In this document: one piece after another, positions 9,232-18,929 of the stretch
Position numbering within the stretch: position 1 is the first letter of the stretch
Layout of the letters: every line of letters starts with the position of its first letter
Assembly (NCBI GenBank): GCA_031261705.1
Contig: JAISJD010000030.1
Span: 1-64,000, forward strand
Length of the DNA: 64,000 nt
Direction: 5' to 3'
Source of the DNA: Lactobacillales bacterium
Lineage (GTDB): Bacteria; Bacillota; Bacilli; Lactobacillales; Streptococcaceae
Notes under the pieces: generated by a model
What the model saw: the letters and a program-made list of their open reading frames with translations, nothing else
Told to the model about the DNA's origin: nothing
The model's database searches: none
Made by a program: the position numbers and the translations under genes

Positions 9232-12200
9232 TTGATCGATGTAAACAAATTTGAAAGTATGCAAATCGGTCTAGCTTCTCCAGAAAAAGTAAGAAGCTGG
9301 TCTTATGGTGAAGTCAAAAAGCCTGAAACCATTAACTACCGTACATTGAAGCCCGAACGTGAAGGGTTATTTGATGAACGTATTTTCGGACCAACTAAAG
9401 ACTGGGAATGTGCTTGTGGGAAGTATAAACGCATTCGTTATAAAGGTATCGTCTGTGACCGTTGTGGTGTAGAAGTTACTCGTTCTAAAGTTCGTCGTGA
9501 ACGTATGGGACATATCGAGCTTGCGGCTCCTGTATCACATATTTGGTATTTCAAAGGTATTCCATCACGTATGGGTCTTGTGTTAGACATGAGTCCTCGT
9601 GCTTTAGAAGAAGTTATCTACTTTGCTTCGTACGTAGTGATTGATGCTGGTGATACTTCTCTTGAAAAGAAACAATTATTGACTGAACGTGAATACCGTG
9701 AAAAACGTGCGCAATATGGTCAAGGCTTCCATGCAGCAATGGGTGCTGAAGCAATTAAACAACTTCTTGATGCCGTTGATCTTGAAGGTGAAGTGGCAGA
9801 ATTAAAAGAAGAGTTGAAAACTGCTTCTGGACAAAAACGTACACGTGCGATTCGTCGTTTAGATATTTTAGATGCGTTCCGTAAATCAGGCAACAAACCT
9901 TCATGGATGGTTATGGATGTTGTTCCAGTTATCCCTCCAGATTTGCGCCCAATGGTTCAATTAGAAGGTGGACGTTTTGCGACAAGTGATTTGAATGATT
10001 TATACCGTCGTGTCATTAACCGTAACAACCGTTTGAAACGTTTGTTAGATTTAAATGCACCAAATATTATCGTTCAAAATGAAAAACGTATGTTGCAAGA
10101 AGCCGTAGATGCTTTGATTGATAACGGTCGTCGTGGTCGTCCAGTTACAGGTCCTGGGAACCGTCCGTTAAAATCTCTTTCTCACATGTTGAAAGGGAAA
10201 CAAGGTCGTTTCCGTCAAAACTTACTTGGAAAACGGGTTGACTATTCTGGTCGTTCCGTTATCGTCGTTGGACCTTCCTTGAAGATGTACCAATGTGGAC
10301 TTCCAAAAGAAATGGCTATCGAATTATTCAAACCATTTGTTATGCATGAATTAGTAAAACGTGAAATTGCGTCAAACATTAAAAATGCCAAACGTAAAAT
10401 TGAACGTCAAGACGATGAAGTCTGGGATGTACTAGAAGATGTTATTAAAGAACATCCAGTATTGCTTAACCGGGCACCTACTCTTCACCGTTTAGGAATC
10501 CAAGCGTTTGAACCAGTCCTAATCGAAGGACGTGCGATTCGTCTTCACCCACTTGTATGTGAAGCCTATAATGCCGATTTCGATGGAGACCAAATGGCGG
10601 TTCACGTACCATTATCAGAAGAAGCTCAAGCTGAAGCACGTCTATTAATGCTTGCGGCAGAACACATTTTGAATCCAAAAGACGGAAAACCAGTGGTTAC
10701 ACCATCTCAGGATATGGTATTAGGGAACTACTATTTGACAATGGAACAAGCAGGCCGTGAAGGCGAAGGAATGATTTTCCGTGATGCAGACGAAGCCGTT
10801 CTTGCATGGAAAAATGGCTATGTTCACTTACACACTCGTGTAGGGATTGCGCCTCAATCTTTAGATAAGCCTTGGACAGATGACCAAAAAGAAAAAACAT
10901 TAGTCACTACTGTTGGGAAAATTATTTTCAACTCAATCATGCCTAAGGAATTTCCTTACTTGAATGAACCAACAGACTTTAACTTAACGGTACAAGCACC
11001 AGATAAATACTTCGTGGAACGTGGAACAGATATTCCTGCCTTTATTAAAGAGCAAGAACTTGTTTTACCATTCAAGAAGAAAAATCTTGGAAATATTATT
11101 GCGGAAGTCTTTAAACGCTTCAAGACAACAGAAACCTCTGAAATGCTTGACCGTATGAAGGACTTAGGTTACCACCATTCTACACATGCTGGTTTAACAG
11201 TAGGGATTGCCGATATTTCTGGCTTACCTGAAAAACAAGAAATCATTGATGCAGCGCACAAACAAGTGGAATTAATTACAAAACAATTCCGCCGTGGGTT
11301 GATTACAGATGATGAACGTTATGAAGCGGTTATCGGTGTCTGGAACAACGCAAAAGACCAAATTCAAGTAAAACTACAAGATAGTTTATCTGCAGATAAC
11401 CCAATCTTTATGATGAGTGATTCTGGAGCCCGTGGGAATATCTCTAACTTTACACAGTTAGCCGGTATGCGTGGACTTATGGCTGCGCCAAACGGACGTA
11501 TCATGGAATTACCAATCGTTTCTAACTTCCGGGAAGGACTATCCGTCTTGGAAATGTTCTTATCAACGCATGGTGCGCGTAAAGGGATGACCGATACCGC
11601 CTTGAAGACCGCCGATTCAGGTTACCTTACTCGTCGTTTAGTTGATGTAGCACAAGATGTTATCATTCGTGAAGATGATTGTGGAACTGACCGTGGTCTT
11701 GAAATTTCAACCATCCGTAACGGAAATGAAATTATCGAAACATTAGAAGAACGCTTAGTTGGACGTTATACTCGTAAATCAGTTTTCCATCCAGAAACTG
11801 GTGCAGTAATTATTGGCGACGACGAAATTATTTCAGAAGAAAAAGCGAAAGAAATCATCGAAGCTGGTGTTGAAACTGTAACTATCCGTTCCGTATTTAC
11901 ATGTAATACAAAACATGGGGTATGTAAACATTGTTATGGTATGAACCTTGCAACCGGAGATGCCGTAGAAGTTGGGGAAGCTGTCGGGACAATTGCCGCT
12001 CAATCTATCGGTGAACCAGGGACACAGTTAACCATGCGCACGTTCCATACCGGTGGGGTTGCCTCAAGTGAAGATATTACTCAAGGGCTTCCTCGTATCC
12101 AAGAAATTTTTGAAGCACGTAATCCAAAAGGGGAAGCAGTGATTACCGAAGTTACAGGGACTGTAACAGACATCACAGAAGAAGCTTCTACACGTACAAA

Positions 12201-12894
12201 AGAAGTGACGATTCAAGGGAATACGGATACTCGTACGTACACAGTACCGTATACTTCTCGTATGAAAGTTGCTATCGGCGATGAAATTCATCGTGGTGCG
12301 CCACTCACAGAAGGGTCAATTGAACCAAAACACTTGTTACAAATTCGTGATGTATTATCTGTTGAAAACTACTTACTTGCTGAAGTACAAAAAGTATACC
12401 GTATGCAAGGGGTAGAAATCGGAGATAAGCACGTTGAAGTAATGGTTCGTCAAATGCTTCGTAAAGTCCGTGTCATGGATCCAGGCGATACAGAAATTTT
12501 ACCTGGTACCTTACTTGATATTAACGACTTCAAGGCTTCTAACTATGAAACATTAATTGCTGGTGGCACTCCTGCAACAAGTCGTCCAGTGTTATTAGGT
12601 ATTACAAAAGCATCCCTTGAAACAAATTCGTTCTTATCTGCTGCGTCGTTCCAAGAAACAACTCGTGTCTTAACAGATGCTGCAATCCGCGGGAAGAAAG
12701 ATCCATTACTTGGTTTGAAAGAAAATGTTATCATTGGTAAAATCATTCCAGCTGGTACTGGTATGGCTCGTTACCGTAACATGGAACCAAAAGATGTTGT
12801 TTCACAAAACTCAGAAAATGTATACAGTATCTCAGATGTTGAAGCACAATTAGCTGCAGAAGATCAAGATTATGGTTCAGGTGACATTGTTTAA
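9232..12894 (+). CDS. rpoC: RNA polymerase beta' subunit
   Basis: Beta' subunit of RNA polymerase, 1220 residues. The start is TTG 9232 behind GGAGGG. The N-terminal zinc ribbon ([19 protein letters not shown]), the catalytic Mg2+ loop NADFDGD and the second cysteine set ([11 protein letters not shown], with an upstream C in EDDCGTDRG) are intact. The trigger-loop and bridge-helix region ([10 protein letters not shown]) is present. It is co-transcribed with rpoB from 5233 and ends at a terminator. Confidence 0.97.
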   Translation: MIDVNKFESMQIGLASPEKVRSWSYGEVKKPETINYRTLKPEREGLFDERIFGPTKDWECACGKYKRIRYKGIVCDRCGVEVTRSKVRRERMGHIELAAPVSHIWYFKGIPSRMGLVLDMSPRALEEVIYFASYVVIDAGDTSLEKKQLLTEREYREKRAQYGQGFHAAMGAEAIKQLLDAVDLEGEVAELKEELKTASGQKRTRAIRRLDILDAFRKSGNKPSWMVMDVVPVIPPDLRPMVQLEGGRFATSDLNDLYRRVINRNNRLKRLLDLNAPNIIVQNEKRMLQEAVDALIDNGRRGRPVTGPGNRPLKSLSHMLKGKQGRFRQNLLGKRVDYSGRSVIVVGPSLKMYQCGLPKEMAIELFKPFVMHELVKREIASNIKNAKRKIERQDDEVWDVLEDVIKEHPVLLNRAPTLHRLGIQAFEPVLIEGRAIRLHPLVCEAYNADFDGDQMAVHVPLSEEAQAEARLLMLAAEHILNPKDGKPVVTPSQDMVLGNYYLTMEQAGREGEGMIFRDADEAVLAWKNGYVHLHTRVGIAPQSLDKPWTDDQKEKTLVTTVGKIIFNSIMPKEFPYLNEPTDFNLTVQAPDKYFVERGTDIPAFIKEQELVLPFKKKNLGNIIAEVFKRFKTTETSEMLDRMKDLGYHHSTHAGLTVGIADISGLPEKQEIIDAAHKQVELITKQFRRGLITDDERYEAVIGVWNNAKDQIQVKLQDSLSADNPIFMMSDSGARGNISNFTQLAGMRGLMAAPNGRIMELPIVSNFREGLSVLEMFLSTHGARKGMTDTALKTADSGYLTRRLVDVAQDVIIREDDCGTDRGLEISTIRNGNEIIETLEERLVGRYTRKSVFHPETGAVIIGDDEIISEEKAKEIIEAGVETVTIRSVFTCNTKHGVCKHCYGMNLATGDAVEVGEAVGTIAAQSIGEPGTQLTMRTFHTGGVASSEDITQGLPRIQEIFEARNPKGEAVITEVTGTVTDITEEASTRTKEVTIQGNTDTRTYTVPYTSRMKVAIGDEIHRGAPLTEGSIEPKHLLQIRDVLSVENYLLAEVQKVYRMQGVEIGDKHVEVMVRQMLRKVRVMDPGDTEILPGTLLDINDFKASNYETLIAGGTPATSRPVLLGITKASLETNSFLSAASFQETTRVLTDAAIRGKKDPLLGLKENVIIGKIIPAGTGMARYRNMEPKDVVSQNSENVYSISDVEAQLAAEDQDYGSGDIV

Positions 12895-12905
12895 GAGTGA
12901 CATTC

Positions 12906-12940
12906 AGGCTCAGGGAAGTTTCTTCTCTGGGTCTTTTTTT
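12906..12940 (+). terminator. Terminator of rpoBC
   Basis: A GC-containing stem (CTCAGGGAAG with TTCTCTGGGTC, including G-T pairs) and TTTTTTT lie 12-46 bases after the rpoC stop. Confidence 0.75.
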
Positions 12941-13169
12941 GAAGAAAAGGATTCGTTCACACTTTTTTCAAATTTCACCGTAAATTTTTAATTATTTCAA
13001 GCAATTCTCCTAGTTTTTAGTTCTGTGTATGATAAAATATTCATGTAGTTATCTATAAGCTACTTCATTAGAAATAAATGAAAGCGGAAACAATTTTAGC
13101 TCGTTAGAAAGTTGAGCGTAAGGAAAGTAAAACATTCCTCTTCGCTCTGCATGGAAGGAGTAAGAGAAG

Positions 13170-14171
13170 ATGAAAAAAATTATTAACAATCCGTCAGACG
13201 TGGTAGATGAAATGGTAGAAGGTCTTGCCAAAAGCTATCCAACCTATGTGAAACGAGTAGAGGACACAGAGGTCTTGATTCGTAATGATGAGAAAAAAGA
13301 TTCTCCCCAAGTGGCTTTAGTCAGCGGTGGAGGCAGTGGACACGAACCAAGTCATGCTGGTTTTATTGGTGAGGGAATGTTGAGTGCAGCTGTTTGCGGA
13401 CAAGTTTTCACTTCGCCAACACCAGATCAAATTTATGAAGCAGTGAAATCGGTAGATAAGGGAAAGGGAACATTTTTCATTGTTAAAAATTATTCTGGTG
13501 ATGTGATGAATTTTGATATGGCAAAGGATTTAGCAGATATGGATGATATTGCAGTGAAATCAATCATTGTTGATGATGATATTGCTGTCGAAAATAGTAC
13601 TTATACACAAGGCAGACGTGGCGTTGCGGGAACCATTTTTGTGCATAAGGTTTTAGGCTATTATGCAAATAAGGGTGCTACTCTTGATGAAATTGAAGTG
13701 GTGGCGAATAAATTAGTTCCAGAAATTAAAACGATTGCGGTAGCTTTATCTGGAGCAACAGTGCCAGAGGTTGGAAAACCTGGTTTTGTTTTAGAAGAAG
13801 ATGAAATTGAATTTGGTGTAGGTATTCACGGAGAACCCGGCTATCGTAGAGAAAAACTTCGCCCTTCAAAAGAGTTGGCACAAGAATTAGTCGGTAAATT
13901 AAAAGCATCTTTCGACTTCCAAAAAGGAGAACGTTATGCGGTACTCGTTAACGGAATGGGGGCTACACCGCTTATGGAACAATATGTTTTCGTGAATGAC
14001 GTGTTGAATTTGCTTTCAGAAGAAGAACTAGAGATTCTTTATACTAAAGTTGGAAATTACATGACTTCAATAGATATGGCAGGAATTTCACTTACAATGC
14101 TCCGTTTGGTAGATGAGGAATGGCTAACAGCAATTGAAGCACCTGTAAGAACCATTGCGTGGGGGAATTAG
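13170..14171 (+). CDS. dhaK: Dihydroxyacetone kinase subunit DhaK (PTS-dependent)
   Basis: Substrate-binding subunit of the phosphotransferase-type dihydroxyacetone kinase, 333 residues. GGGSGHEP (53-60) binds substrate, and His220 in GVGIHGEPG is the residue that covalently holds dihydroxyacetone. Because this His is kept, the protein should be a real kinase subunit rather than a DhaQ/DhaS-type regulator. dhaL and dhaM follow at once, so the whole phosphorelay is encoded here. The ATG follows GGAAGGAG. A hairpin-like stretch (about 13118-13146) precedes the start. I see no clear promoter, although TATGATAAAAT occurs at about 13028. Confidence 0.93.
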   Translation: MKKIINNPSDVVDEMVEGLAKSYPTYVKRVEDTEVLIRNDEKKDSPQVALVSGGGSGHEPSHAGFIGEGMLSAAVCGQVFTSPTPDQIYEAVKSVDKGKGTFFIVKNYSGDVMNFDMAKDLADMDDIAVKSIIVDDDIAVENSTYTQGRRGVAGTIFVHKVLGYYANKGATLDEIEVVANKLVPEIKTIAVALSGATVPEVGKPGFVLEEDEIEFGVGIHGEPGYRREKLRPSKELAQELVGKLKASFDFQKGERYAVLVNGMGATPLMEQYVFVNDVLNLLSEEELEILYTKVGNYMTSIDMAGISLTMLRLVDEEWLTAIEAPVRTIAWGN

Positions 14172-14172
14172 G

Positions 14173-14757
14173 ATGAACTTAACGGAAACAACGACAAAGG
14201 AATGGTTGAAAAATTTTAACACAATCATTCAAGAGAAAAAAGAGTATCTTAGTGAATTAGATACGCCGATTGGTGACGGAGACCATGGAAATAATATGGC
14301 TCGAGGAATGACCGCAGTCATGGAAAGTTTGGAACAAAAATCACCAGAAACAGTACAGGATATTTTGAAATTAGTAGCAATGTCACTAATTTCAAAGGTA
14401 GGGGGTGCTTCAGGCCCGTTATACGGAACTGCTTTTCTTGAAATGTCAAAAGCTGCCGGTGAATCAAGTGATATAGCTAGCCTAGTTTTGGCAGGTTTAG
14501 CAGGAATTAAGAAACGTGGCGGAGCAGTTCTTGGAGATAAAACAATGGTTGACGTGTGGGAACCTGTTTCGGCTAGTCTAACTCATGGAAATTTAACAGA
14601 AGAAATCATACAAGTTTCAGTCGAAAGCACCAAAGATTTGGTGGCGAAAAAAGGGCGTGCCTCCTATGTTGGTGAGCGTGCGATTGGTCACCTTGACCCT
14701 GGAGCTGTATCAAGCGGGTATCTCTTTGATTCTTTGTTAAAGGCGGTGCAATCATGA
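14173..14757 (+). CDS. dhaL: Dihydroxyacetone kinase ADP-binding subunit DhaL
   Basis: Nucleotide-binding subunit of the Dha kinase, 194 residues. DTPIGDGDHGNNM (about residues 30-42) carries the Asp residues that hold Mg-ADP, and GGASGPLYGTAF and GDKTMVDVWEP are family signatures. I choose ATG 14173, two bases after the dhaK stop and behind GGGGG; the frame is open further back into dhaK. ADP stays bound and is rephosphorylated by DhaM, and the phosphate passes to dihydroxyacetone on DhaK. Confidence 0.93.
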   Translation: MNLTETTTKEWLKNFNTIIQEKKEYLSELDTPIGDGDHGNNMARGMTAVMESLEQKSPETVQDILKLVAMSLISKVGGASGPLYGTAFLEMSKAAGESSDIASLVLAGLAGIKKRGGAVLGDKTMVDVWEPVSASLTHGNLTEEIIQVSVESTKDLVAKKGRASYVGERAIGHLDPGAVSSGYLFDSLLKAVQS

Positions 14758-15122
14758 GCTTAGGAATTGTCTTAGTTTCACATGTTGCCGAGGTTGCTGA
14801 CGGCTTAAAACGCTTATTAGTACAGGTCGCAAAGGATGTTCCTATCACGACTGGTGGCGGGCTAGAAAACGGTGAAGTCGGTACGAGCTTTGAACGAGTA
14901 CAGGCGGCAATTGAGGAAAATTCAGCAGATGAATTGCTTGTGTTCTATGATTTAGGTAGTGCGAAAATGAATCTTGAAATGGCAATCGAACTAACAGAAA
15001 AAAAAGTTCATCTTTATGATGTGGCATTCATTGAAGGTGCTTATACTGCTGCCGCATTAATTCAGGCGGGAGACACATTGGCTGAAATTGAAGAACAGTT
15101 GAAACCATTAAAAATTAAATAG
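14754..15122 (+). CDS. dhaM: DhaM, EIIA-like phosphocarrier of dihydroxyacetone kinase
   Basis: A single-domain mannose-type EIIA (122 residues) with the phosphorylatable His10 in GIVLVSHVAEVADG. It takes phosphate from HPr and passes it to ADP on DhaL. It lacks the HPr and EI-like domains of the E. coli protein, as is usual in Gram-positives. The start overlaps the dhaL stop (ATGA). The operon ends at a terminator just downstream. Confidence 0.92.
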   Translation: MSLGIVLVSHVAEVADGLKRLLVQVAKDVPITTGGGLENGEVGTSFERVQAAIEENSADELLVFYDLGSAKMNLEMAIELTEKKVHLYDVAFIEGAYTAAALIQAGDTLAEIEEQLKPLKIK

Positions 15123-15127
15123 CTTAT

Positions 15128-15170
15128 AAAAGGTTAGGAGAAAGTCTAAATATCCTAGCCTTTTCTTTTC
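15128..15170 (+). terminator. Terminator of dhaKLM
   Basis: AAAGGTTAGGA pairs with TCCTAGCCTTT around a loop of about 14 nt, followed by a T-rich tract. It begins 6 bases after the dhaM stop. Confidence 0.8.
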
Positions 15171-15176
15171 TTTTCA

Positions 15177-15205
15177 TTGACAAATACCCGTGAAGAACCT
15201 AGAAT
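15177..15205 (+). promoter_or_regulatory. Promoter of the FemX-type gene
   Basis: TTGACA (15177-15182), 17 bp and TAGAAT (15200-15205) lie 28 bp before the start codon. Confidence 0.75.
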
Positions 15206-15232
15206 TATTAAGGAAAAGAAGGAGAGATTATC

Positions 15233-16480
15233 TTGAATTTTACAACCTTAACAGAAGAAGAATTTCGCTCTCATGCGTTAAATAATGAATTAAGTAATTT
15301 TCTACAAACACCTGCAATGAAACGCTTGCGTGAACAACGTGGTTGGTCGGCAGAATACGTGGGTGTAAAGGACGGAGAAACGGTCGTGGCTTCGGCAATG
15401 CTGGCACGAATGAAAATTCGTTTCGGCTACTACTATGATATTGACGGCGGGTTTATCGCTGATTATTCTAATAAAGAAGTCGTGACCACCTTTATTGATG
15501 GCTTGAAAAAATATCTAAAGGAAAAGGGTGCACTTTATGTCACTATGACGCCAAACATTACTTACCAAGAACGTGATTGGAATGGAACCGCAGTTGGAAA
15601 ACCAGATAATGCAACACTCGAATTATTGAAATCACTCGGTTTTTCTCATCATGGTTTTGAGCACGGGTTTTCTAATTCTTCTCCACGCTGGGTTTTCGTT
15701 AAAGATATGGAGGGTTTAGAGGCCACATCTTTACGCAAATCCTACCAAAAGGACGCCAATTACAGCTTGAAAAAAACCGCTCAATTTGGGATTCAGATTC
15801 GTGACCTAGACTATGATGAGCTACCGAAGTTTAAAAAATTAACCGAACACACGGCAGAACGTCGGAGTTTTAATGATAAAGATTTAAGCTACTATCAAAC
15901 CGTTTATAAAGAATTTGGCGACAGTGCGAAGTTTGTCGTGGCAGAAATTAATTTTGCAACATATATTGATAATTTGAACCAGCGGAAAAATGAGCTACAA
16001 GAACGGTTAAATGGTATCTATGCAGACTTAGAAAAAAATCCTAATTCTCGAAAAAAAAATAATCAAAAACGTGAATTTGAGGATGAGCTAAGAACCTTTG
16101 ATAAGCGAATCAAAGAGGCAGAAGAATTTCGTAAAGAAGACGGCAACGAGGATATTATCTTGGCGGGGGCGCTATTTATTATCGGTGCACACGAGGTGAT
16201 TTACCTGTTTAGTGGCACGTATGACAAATACAAGAATTTTTATGCACCGTTCTTAATTCAAGATAAAATGCTTGAGTTAACCGTGGAACGTGGTATTCCG
16301 AAGTATAATTTTTACGGAATTAACGGGAACTTTGACGGGAGCGATGGCGTATTGAAATTCAAGCAGTCCTTTACCGGAAATGTTGAAGAAAAAATTGGTT
16401 CCTTTGATTTAGTCATTCAACCAATAAAATATAAAATTTATAACTCACTACGTAATTTAACAGATAAAGTACGTGGTTAA
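15233..16480 (+). CDS. FemAB-family aminoacyltransferase (peptidoglycan cross-bridge)
   Basis: 415 residues of the FemA/FemX/MurM family. These enzymes take amino acids from aminoacyl-tRNA and add them to the lysine of lipid II or its branch, building the interpeptide bridge. Two GNAT-like halves are seen; the second is interrupted by a Lys/Glu-rich coiled-coil arm (about residues 245-300), as in FemA. The segment VEEKIGSFDLVI near the C-terminus is characteristic of the family. The start is TTG 15233 behind AAGGAG. It is a single-gene unit with its own promoter and terminator. Which amino acid and bridge position it serves cannot be told from sequence. Confidence 0.88.
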   Translation: MNFTTLTEEEFRSHALNNELSNFLQTPAMKRLREQRGWSAEYVGVKDGETVVASAMLARMKIRFGYYYDIDGGFIADYSNKEVVTTFIDGLKKYLKEKGALYVTMTPNITYQERDWNGTAVGKPDNATLELLKSLGFSHHGFEHGFSNSSPRWVFVKDMEGLEATSLRKSYQKDANYSLKKTAQFGIQIRDLDYDELPKFKKLTEHTAERRSFNDKDLSYYQTVYKEFGDSAKFVVAEINFATYIDNLNQRKNELQERLNGIYADLEKNPNSRKKNNQKREFEDELRTFDKRIKEAEEFRKEDGNEDIILAGALFIIGAHEVIYLFSGTYDKYKNFYAPFLIQDKMLELTVERGIPKYNFYGINGNFDGSDGVLKFKQSFTGNVEEKIGSFDLVIQPIKYKIYNSLRNLTDKVRG

Positions 16481-16489
16481 TTGATGAGA

Positions 16490-16520
16490 GCAGGCGATGA
16501 ATTTCGTCTGTGTTTTCTTA
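16490..16520 (+). terminator. Terminator after the FemX-type gene
   Basis: GCAGGCGA (about 16490-16497) pairs with TCGTCTGT (about 16504-16511, one G-T pair), followed by TTTTCTT. Confidence 0.6.
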
Positions 16521-16550
16521 TTTACTAAGGAAAAACCAGTGAATTATGAT
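16521..16550 (+). promoter_or_regulatory. Putative promoter of rsgA-rpe-thiN
   Basis: TTTACT (16521-16526), 18 bp and TATGAT (16545-16550) lie 33 bp before rsgA. Confidence 0.5.
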
Positions 16551-16583
16551 AAACTAGGAGGAGAATAGAAAAGAGAAAGAAGG

Positions 16584-17489
16584 GTGAATTTGAGAGGACA
16601 GATAAGAAAAGCAATTAGCGGTTTTTACTATATCTATTCAGACGGGGAAACCTATCAAACCCGTGCACGTGGAAACTTTCGGAATCGGAAAATTTCTCCG
16701 TTAGTTGGGGATGAGGTGGTATTTGAGAGTGAGAATCTCACAGATGGATATTTACTTGAGGTGGAACCTCGGAAGAATGAGCTAATTCGTCCAACAGTAG
16801 CAAACGTCGACCAAGGAGTAGTAGTCATGAGCGTGGTTGAGCCGAACTTTTCCGCCAATTTACTCGACCGTTTTCTTGTGACTTTGGAATACCATGCGAT
16901 TCGTCCAATTATTTATCTATCAAAAACGGATTTATTAACCGATGAAAAATTCAAAGAAATTGCTGAGATTGCGGAGGGTTATCGGAAAATTGGTTATCCT
17001 GTTATCCTGCCGAGGCGCTCGGATAATGGAAAAGCAATTCAAGAGTTGATTAGCTATTTTCCAGAGCAATTGACGGTGTTTATGGGGCAATCAGGGGCGG
17101 GGAAATCGACCCTGCTAAATAAAATTTCTCCTGAACTTGCACTGGCGACTGCTGAAATCTCTAATTCCTTAGGACGTGGGCGTCACACGACTAGACATGT
17201 GGAGCTGTTGCCACTTTTTGATGGACTTGTTGCGGATACTCCTGGCTTTAGTTCGATTGATTTTCTTGAAACGGAAGCTGTTGTGCTATCCGAAGAATTT
17301 CCAGAAATGCGAGCGGCCAGTCAATTTTGTAAATTCCGTGAATGTCTCCATCTTCATGAACCCGACTGTGAAGTGAAAAAACGGGTGGAATCGGGAGAAA
17401 TTATGACAAGCCGCTATGAAGATTATCTTCAATTTTTATCAGAAATCGAGAATCGAAAACCAATTTATCAAAAGAAAAAAAGAAAGTAG
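16584..17489 (+). CDS. rsgA: Ribosome small-subunit maturation GTPase RsgA
   Basis: Circularly permuted GTPase of 301 residues that checks late 30S assembly. It has an N-terminal OB fold (1-70), the G4-like motif LSKTDL, then the P-loop GQSGAGKST and the G3 DTPGF, and a C-terminal zinc site with FCKFRECLHLHEPDC. Motif order G4-G1-G3 is the signature of this family. The start is GTG 16584 (AAGAAGG just before it is very close) or TTG 16590; the N-terminus VNLRGQIRKA fits enterococcal homologues. rsgA-rpe-thiN is a conserved Firmicutes order. Confidence 0.95.
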   Translation: MNLRGQIRKAISGFYYIYSDGETYQTRARGNFRNRKISPLVGDEVVFESENLTDGYLLEVEPRKNELIRPTVANVDQGVVVMSVVEPNFSANLLDRFLVTLEYHAIRPIIYLSKTDLLTDEKFKEIAEIAEGYRKIGYPVILPRRSDNGKAIQELISYFPEQLTVFMGQSGAGKSTLLNKISPELALATAEISNSLGRGRHTTRHVELLPLFDGLVADTPGFSSIDFLETEAVVLSEEFPEMRAASQFCKFRECLHLHEPDCEVKKRVESGEIMTSRYEDYLQFLSEIENRKPIYQKKKRK

Positions 17490-17498
17490 GAAAACGAT

Positions 17499-18149
17499 AT
17501 GAAAATTGCTCCATCAATCCTTAGTGCAGATTTTGCCAACTTACAACGAGATATTGAGTTAGTCGAAAAATGTGGCGCTGATTATATCCATGTTGACGTG
17601 ATGGACGGTCAATTTGTTCCCAATATTACCCTCGGCTCCAATGTTGTTTCTGCGATTCGTCCAGTAACTAAATTGCCGCTAGATGTTCACATGATGGTCA
17701 TAAGTCCTGAACGTTTCATCGAAGATTTTGCGAATGCGGGTGCCGATATTTTAACGATTCATCAAGAATCCACTCCGCACATTCATGGTGCTTTGCAAAA
17801 GATTAAAGAGGCTGGTGTAAAGGCTGGTGTGGTGATTAATCCGGGAACACCCGTTGTGGCGATTGAGCATGTGTTATCTCTGGTAGACCAAGTGTTAATC
17901 ATGACGGTAAATCCGGGCTTTGGTGGGCAAAAATTCCTACCTGAATGTTTGGAAAAGGTGGAACAGTTGGTGAAAATCAGAGAGGAAAAAGGTCTTACTT
18001 TTGATATTGAAGTGGACGGTGGCGTGGATAATACCACGATTGGCGCATGTAAAAAAGCTGGGGCAAATGTTTTTGTAGCGGGTTCTTACGTCTATAATGC
18101 GGAAAACCCTAAGGAAAGAATGGACGCGCTTCGTGCTGAATTAGCCTAG
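17499..18149 (+). CDS. rpe: Ribulose-phosphate 3-epimerase
   Basis: TIM-barrel enzyme of 216 residues that interconverts ribulose 5-phosphate and xylulose 5-phosphate in the pentose phosphate pathway. APSILSADF at the N-terminus, HVDVMDGQFVPN with a metal-binding His and Asp, DVHMMV, VNPGFGGQKF and EVDGGV are the standard motifs. The ATG follows AGGAAAACG 10 bp after rsgA. Confidence 0.96.
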   Translation: MKIAPSILSADFANLQRDIELVEKCGADYIHVDVMDGQFVPNITLGSNVVSAIRPVTKLPLDVHMMVISPERFIEDFANAGADILTIHQESTPHIHGALQKIKEAGVKAGVVINPGTPVVAIEHVLSLVDQVLIMTVNPGFGGQKFLPECLEKVEQLVKIREEKGLTFDIEVDGGVDNTTIGACKKAGANVFVAGSYVYNAENPKERMDALRAELA

Positions 18150-18158
18150 GAGGCGCTT

Positions 18159-18821
18159 ATGAAAAATATAGTGATTGTTGCAGGTGGCGATGTTCACTTG
18201 GCAGAGCAATTAAAACCGTTTCAACAGGCGGATACGTTCTTTATTGGTGTGGATAGAGGTGGACTTCGTTTAATGCAGGGAGGGTTTCCACTCAATTACG
18301 CTGTGGGGGATTATGACTCTATGAATGAGGAAGAATTTCAACAGGTAAAAAGCTATGCGAAAAAGCTGTATCGGACGATTCCTGAAAAAGATGATACAGA
18401 TATGCAGCTAGGACTACTTTATGCAGTAGAAAATTACCCGAAGGCACAGTATTGGGTCTTTGGGGCAACCGGCGGACGACTAGACCATTTTTTATCGAAT
18501 CTTTATCTACCACTAGATGAACGCTTTGAGTCGGTAGCCTCACAAATTCATTTACTGGATGAACAAAATGAGATTACTTATTATCATCCTGGAAAATACA
18601 CCATTACACGAGAAAAACAAATGACTTATCTAGCCTATGTTTGCCTGACTGCTGTCAAAGGCTTAGAACTTGTTGGAGCAAAATATAATTTACCGAAAAC
18701 AGATTTTGCTAGACCAATTTCTTTATCGAGTAATGAATTTATTACAGATACTGCAAAGTTTTCATTTGAAACAGGACTTGTCGCTGTGATACAAAGTAAA
18801 GATAAACAAAAAACAAGCTAA
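18159..18821 (+). CDS. thiN: Thiamine pyrophosphokinase
   Basis: 220 residues; transfers pyrophosphate from ATP to thiamine to make thiamine diphosphate. The N-terminal GGDVH, the GVDRG segment, the GDYDSM motif, KDDTDMQLGL and FGATGGRLDHFL are family hallmarks. It is the third gene of the rsgA operon, with GGAGG before its ATG, and a terminator directly overlaps its end. Confidence 0.95.
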   Translation: MKNIVIVAGGDVHLAEQLKPFQQADTFFIGVDRGGLRLMQGGFPLNYAVGDYDSMNEEEFQQVKSYAKKLYRTIPEKDDTDMQLGLLYAVENYPKAQYWVFGATGGRLDHFLSNLYLPLDERFESVASQIHLLDEQNEITYYHPGKYTITREKQMTYLAYVCLTAVKGLELVGAKYNLPKTDFARPISLSSNEFITDTAKFSFETGLVAVIQSKDKQKTS

Positions 18822-18847
18822 ACGGGGAGAAATCCTCGTTTTTCGTT
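18821..18847 (+). terminator. Terminator of rsgA-rpe-thiN
   Basis: AACGGGGA pairs with TCCTCGTT (one G-T pair) followed by TTTT. It begins at the last base of the thiN stop. Confidence 0.65.
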
Positions 18848-18929
18848 ACCAAAGAAGAGAAATCTTTGTTTTTTATGGTAAAATTATCCTTAGTGAGAAC
18901 AGACGATTGTCTAGTTGGGAGTGAAAAGT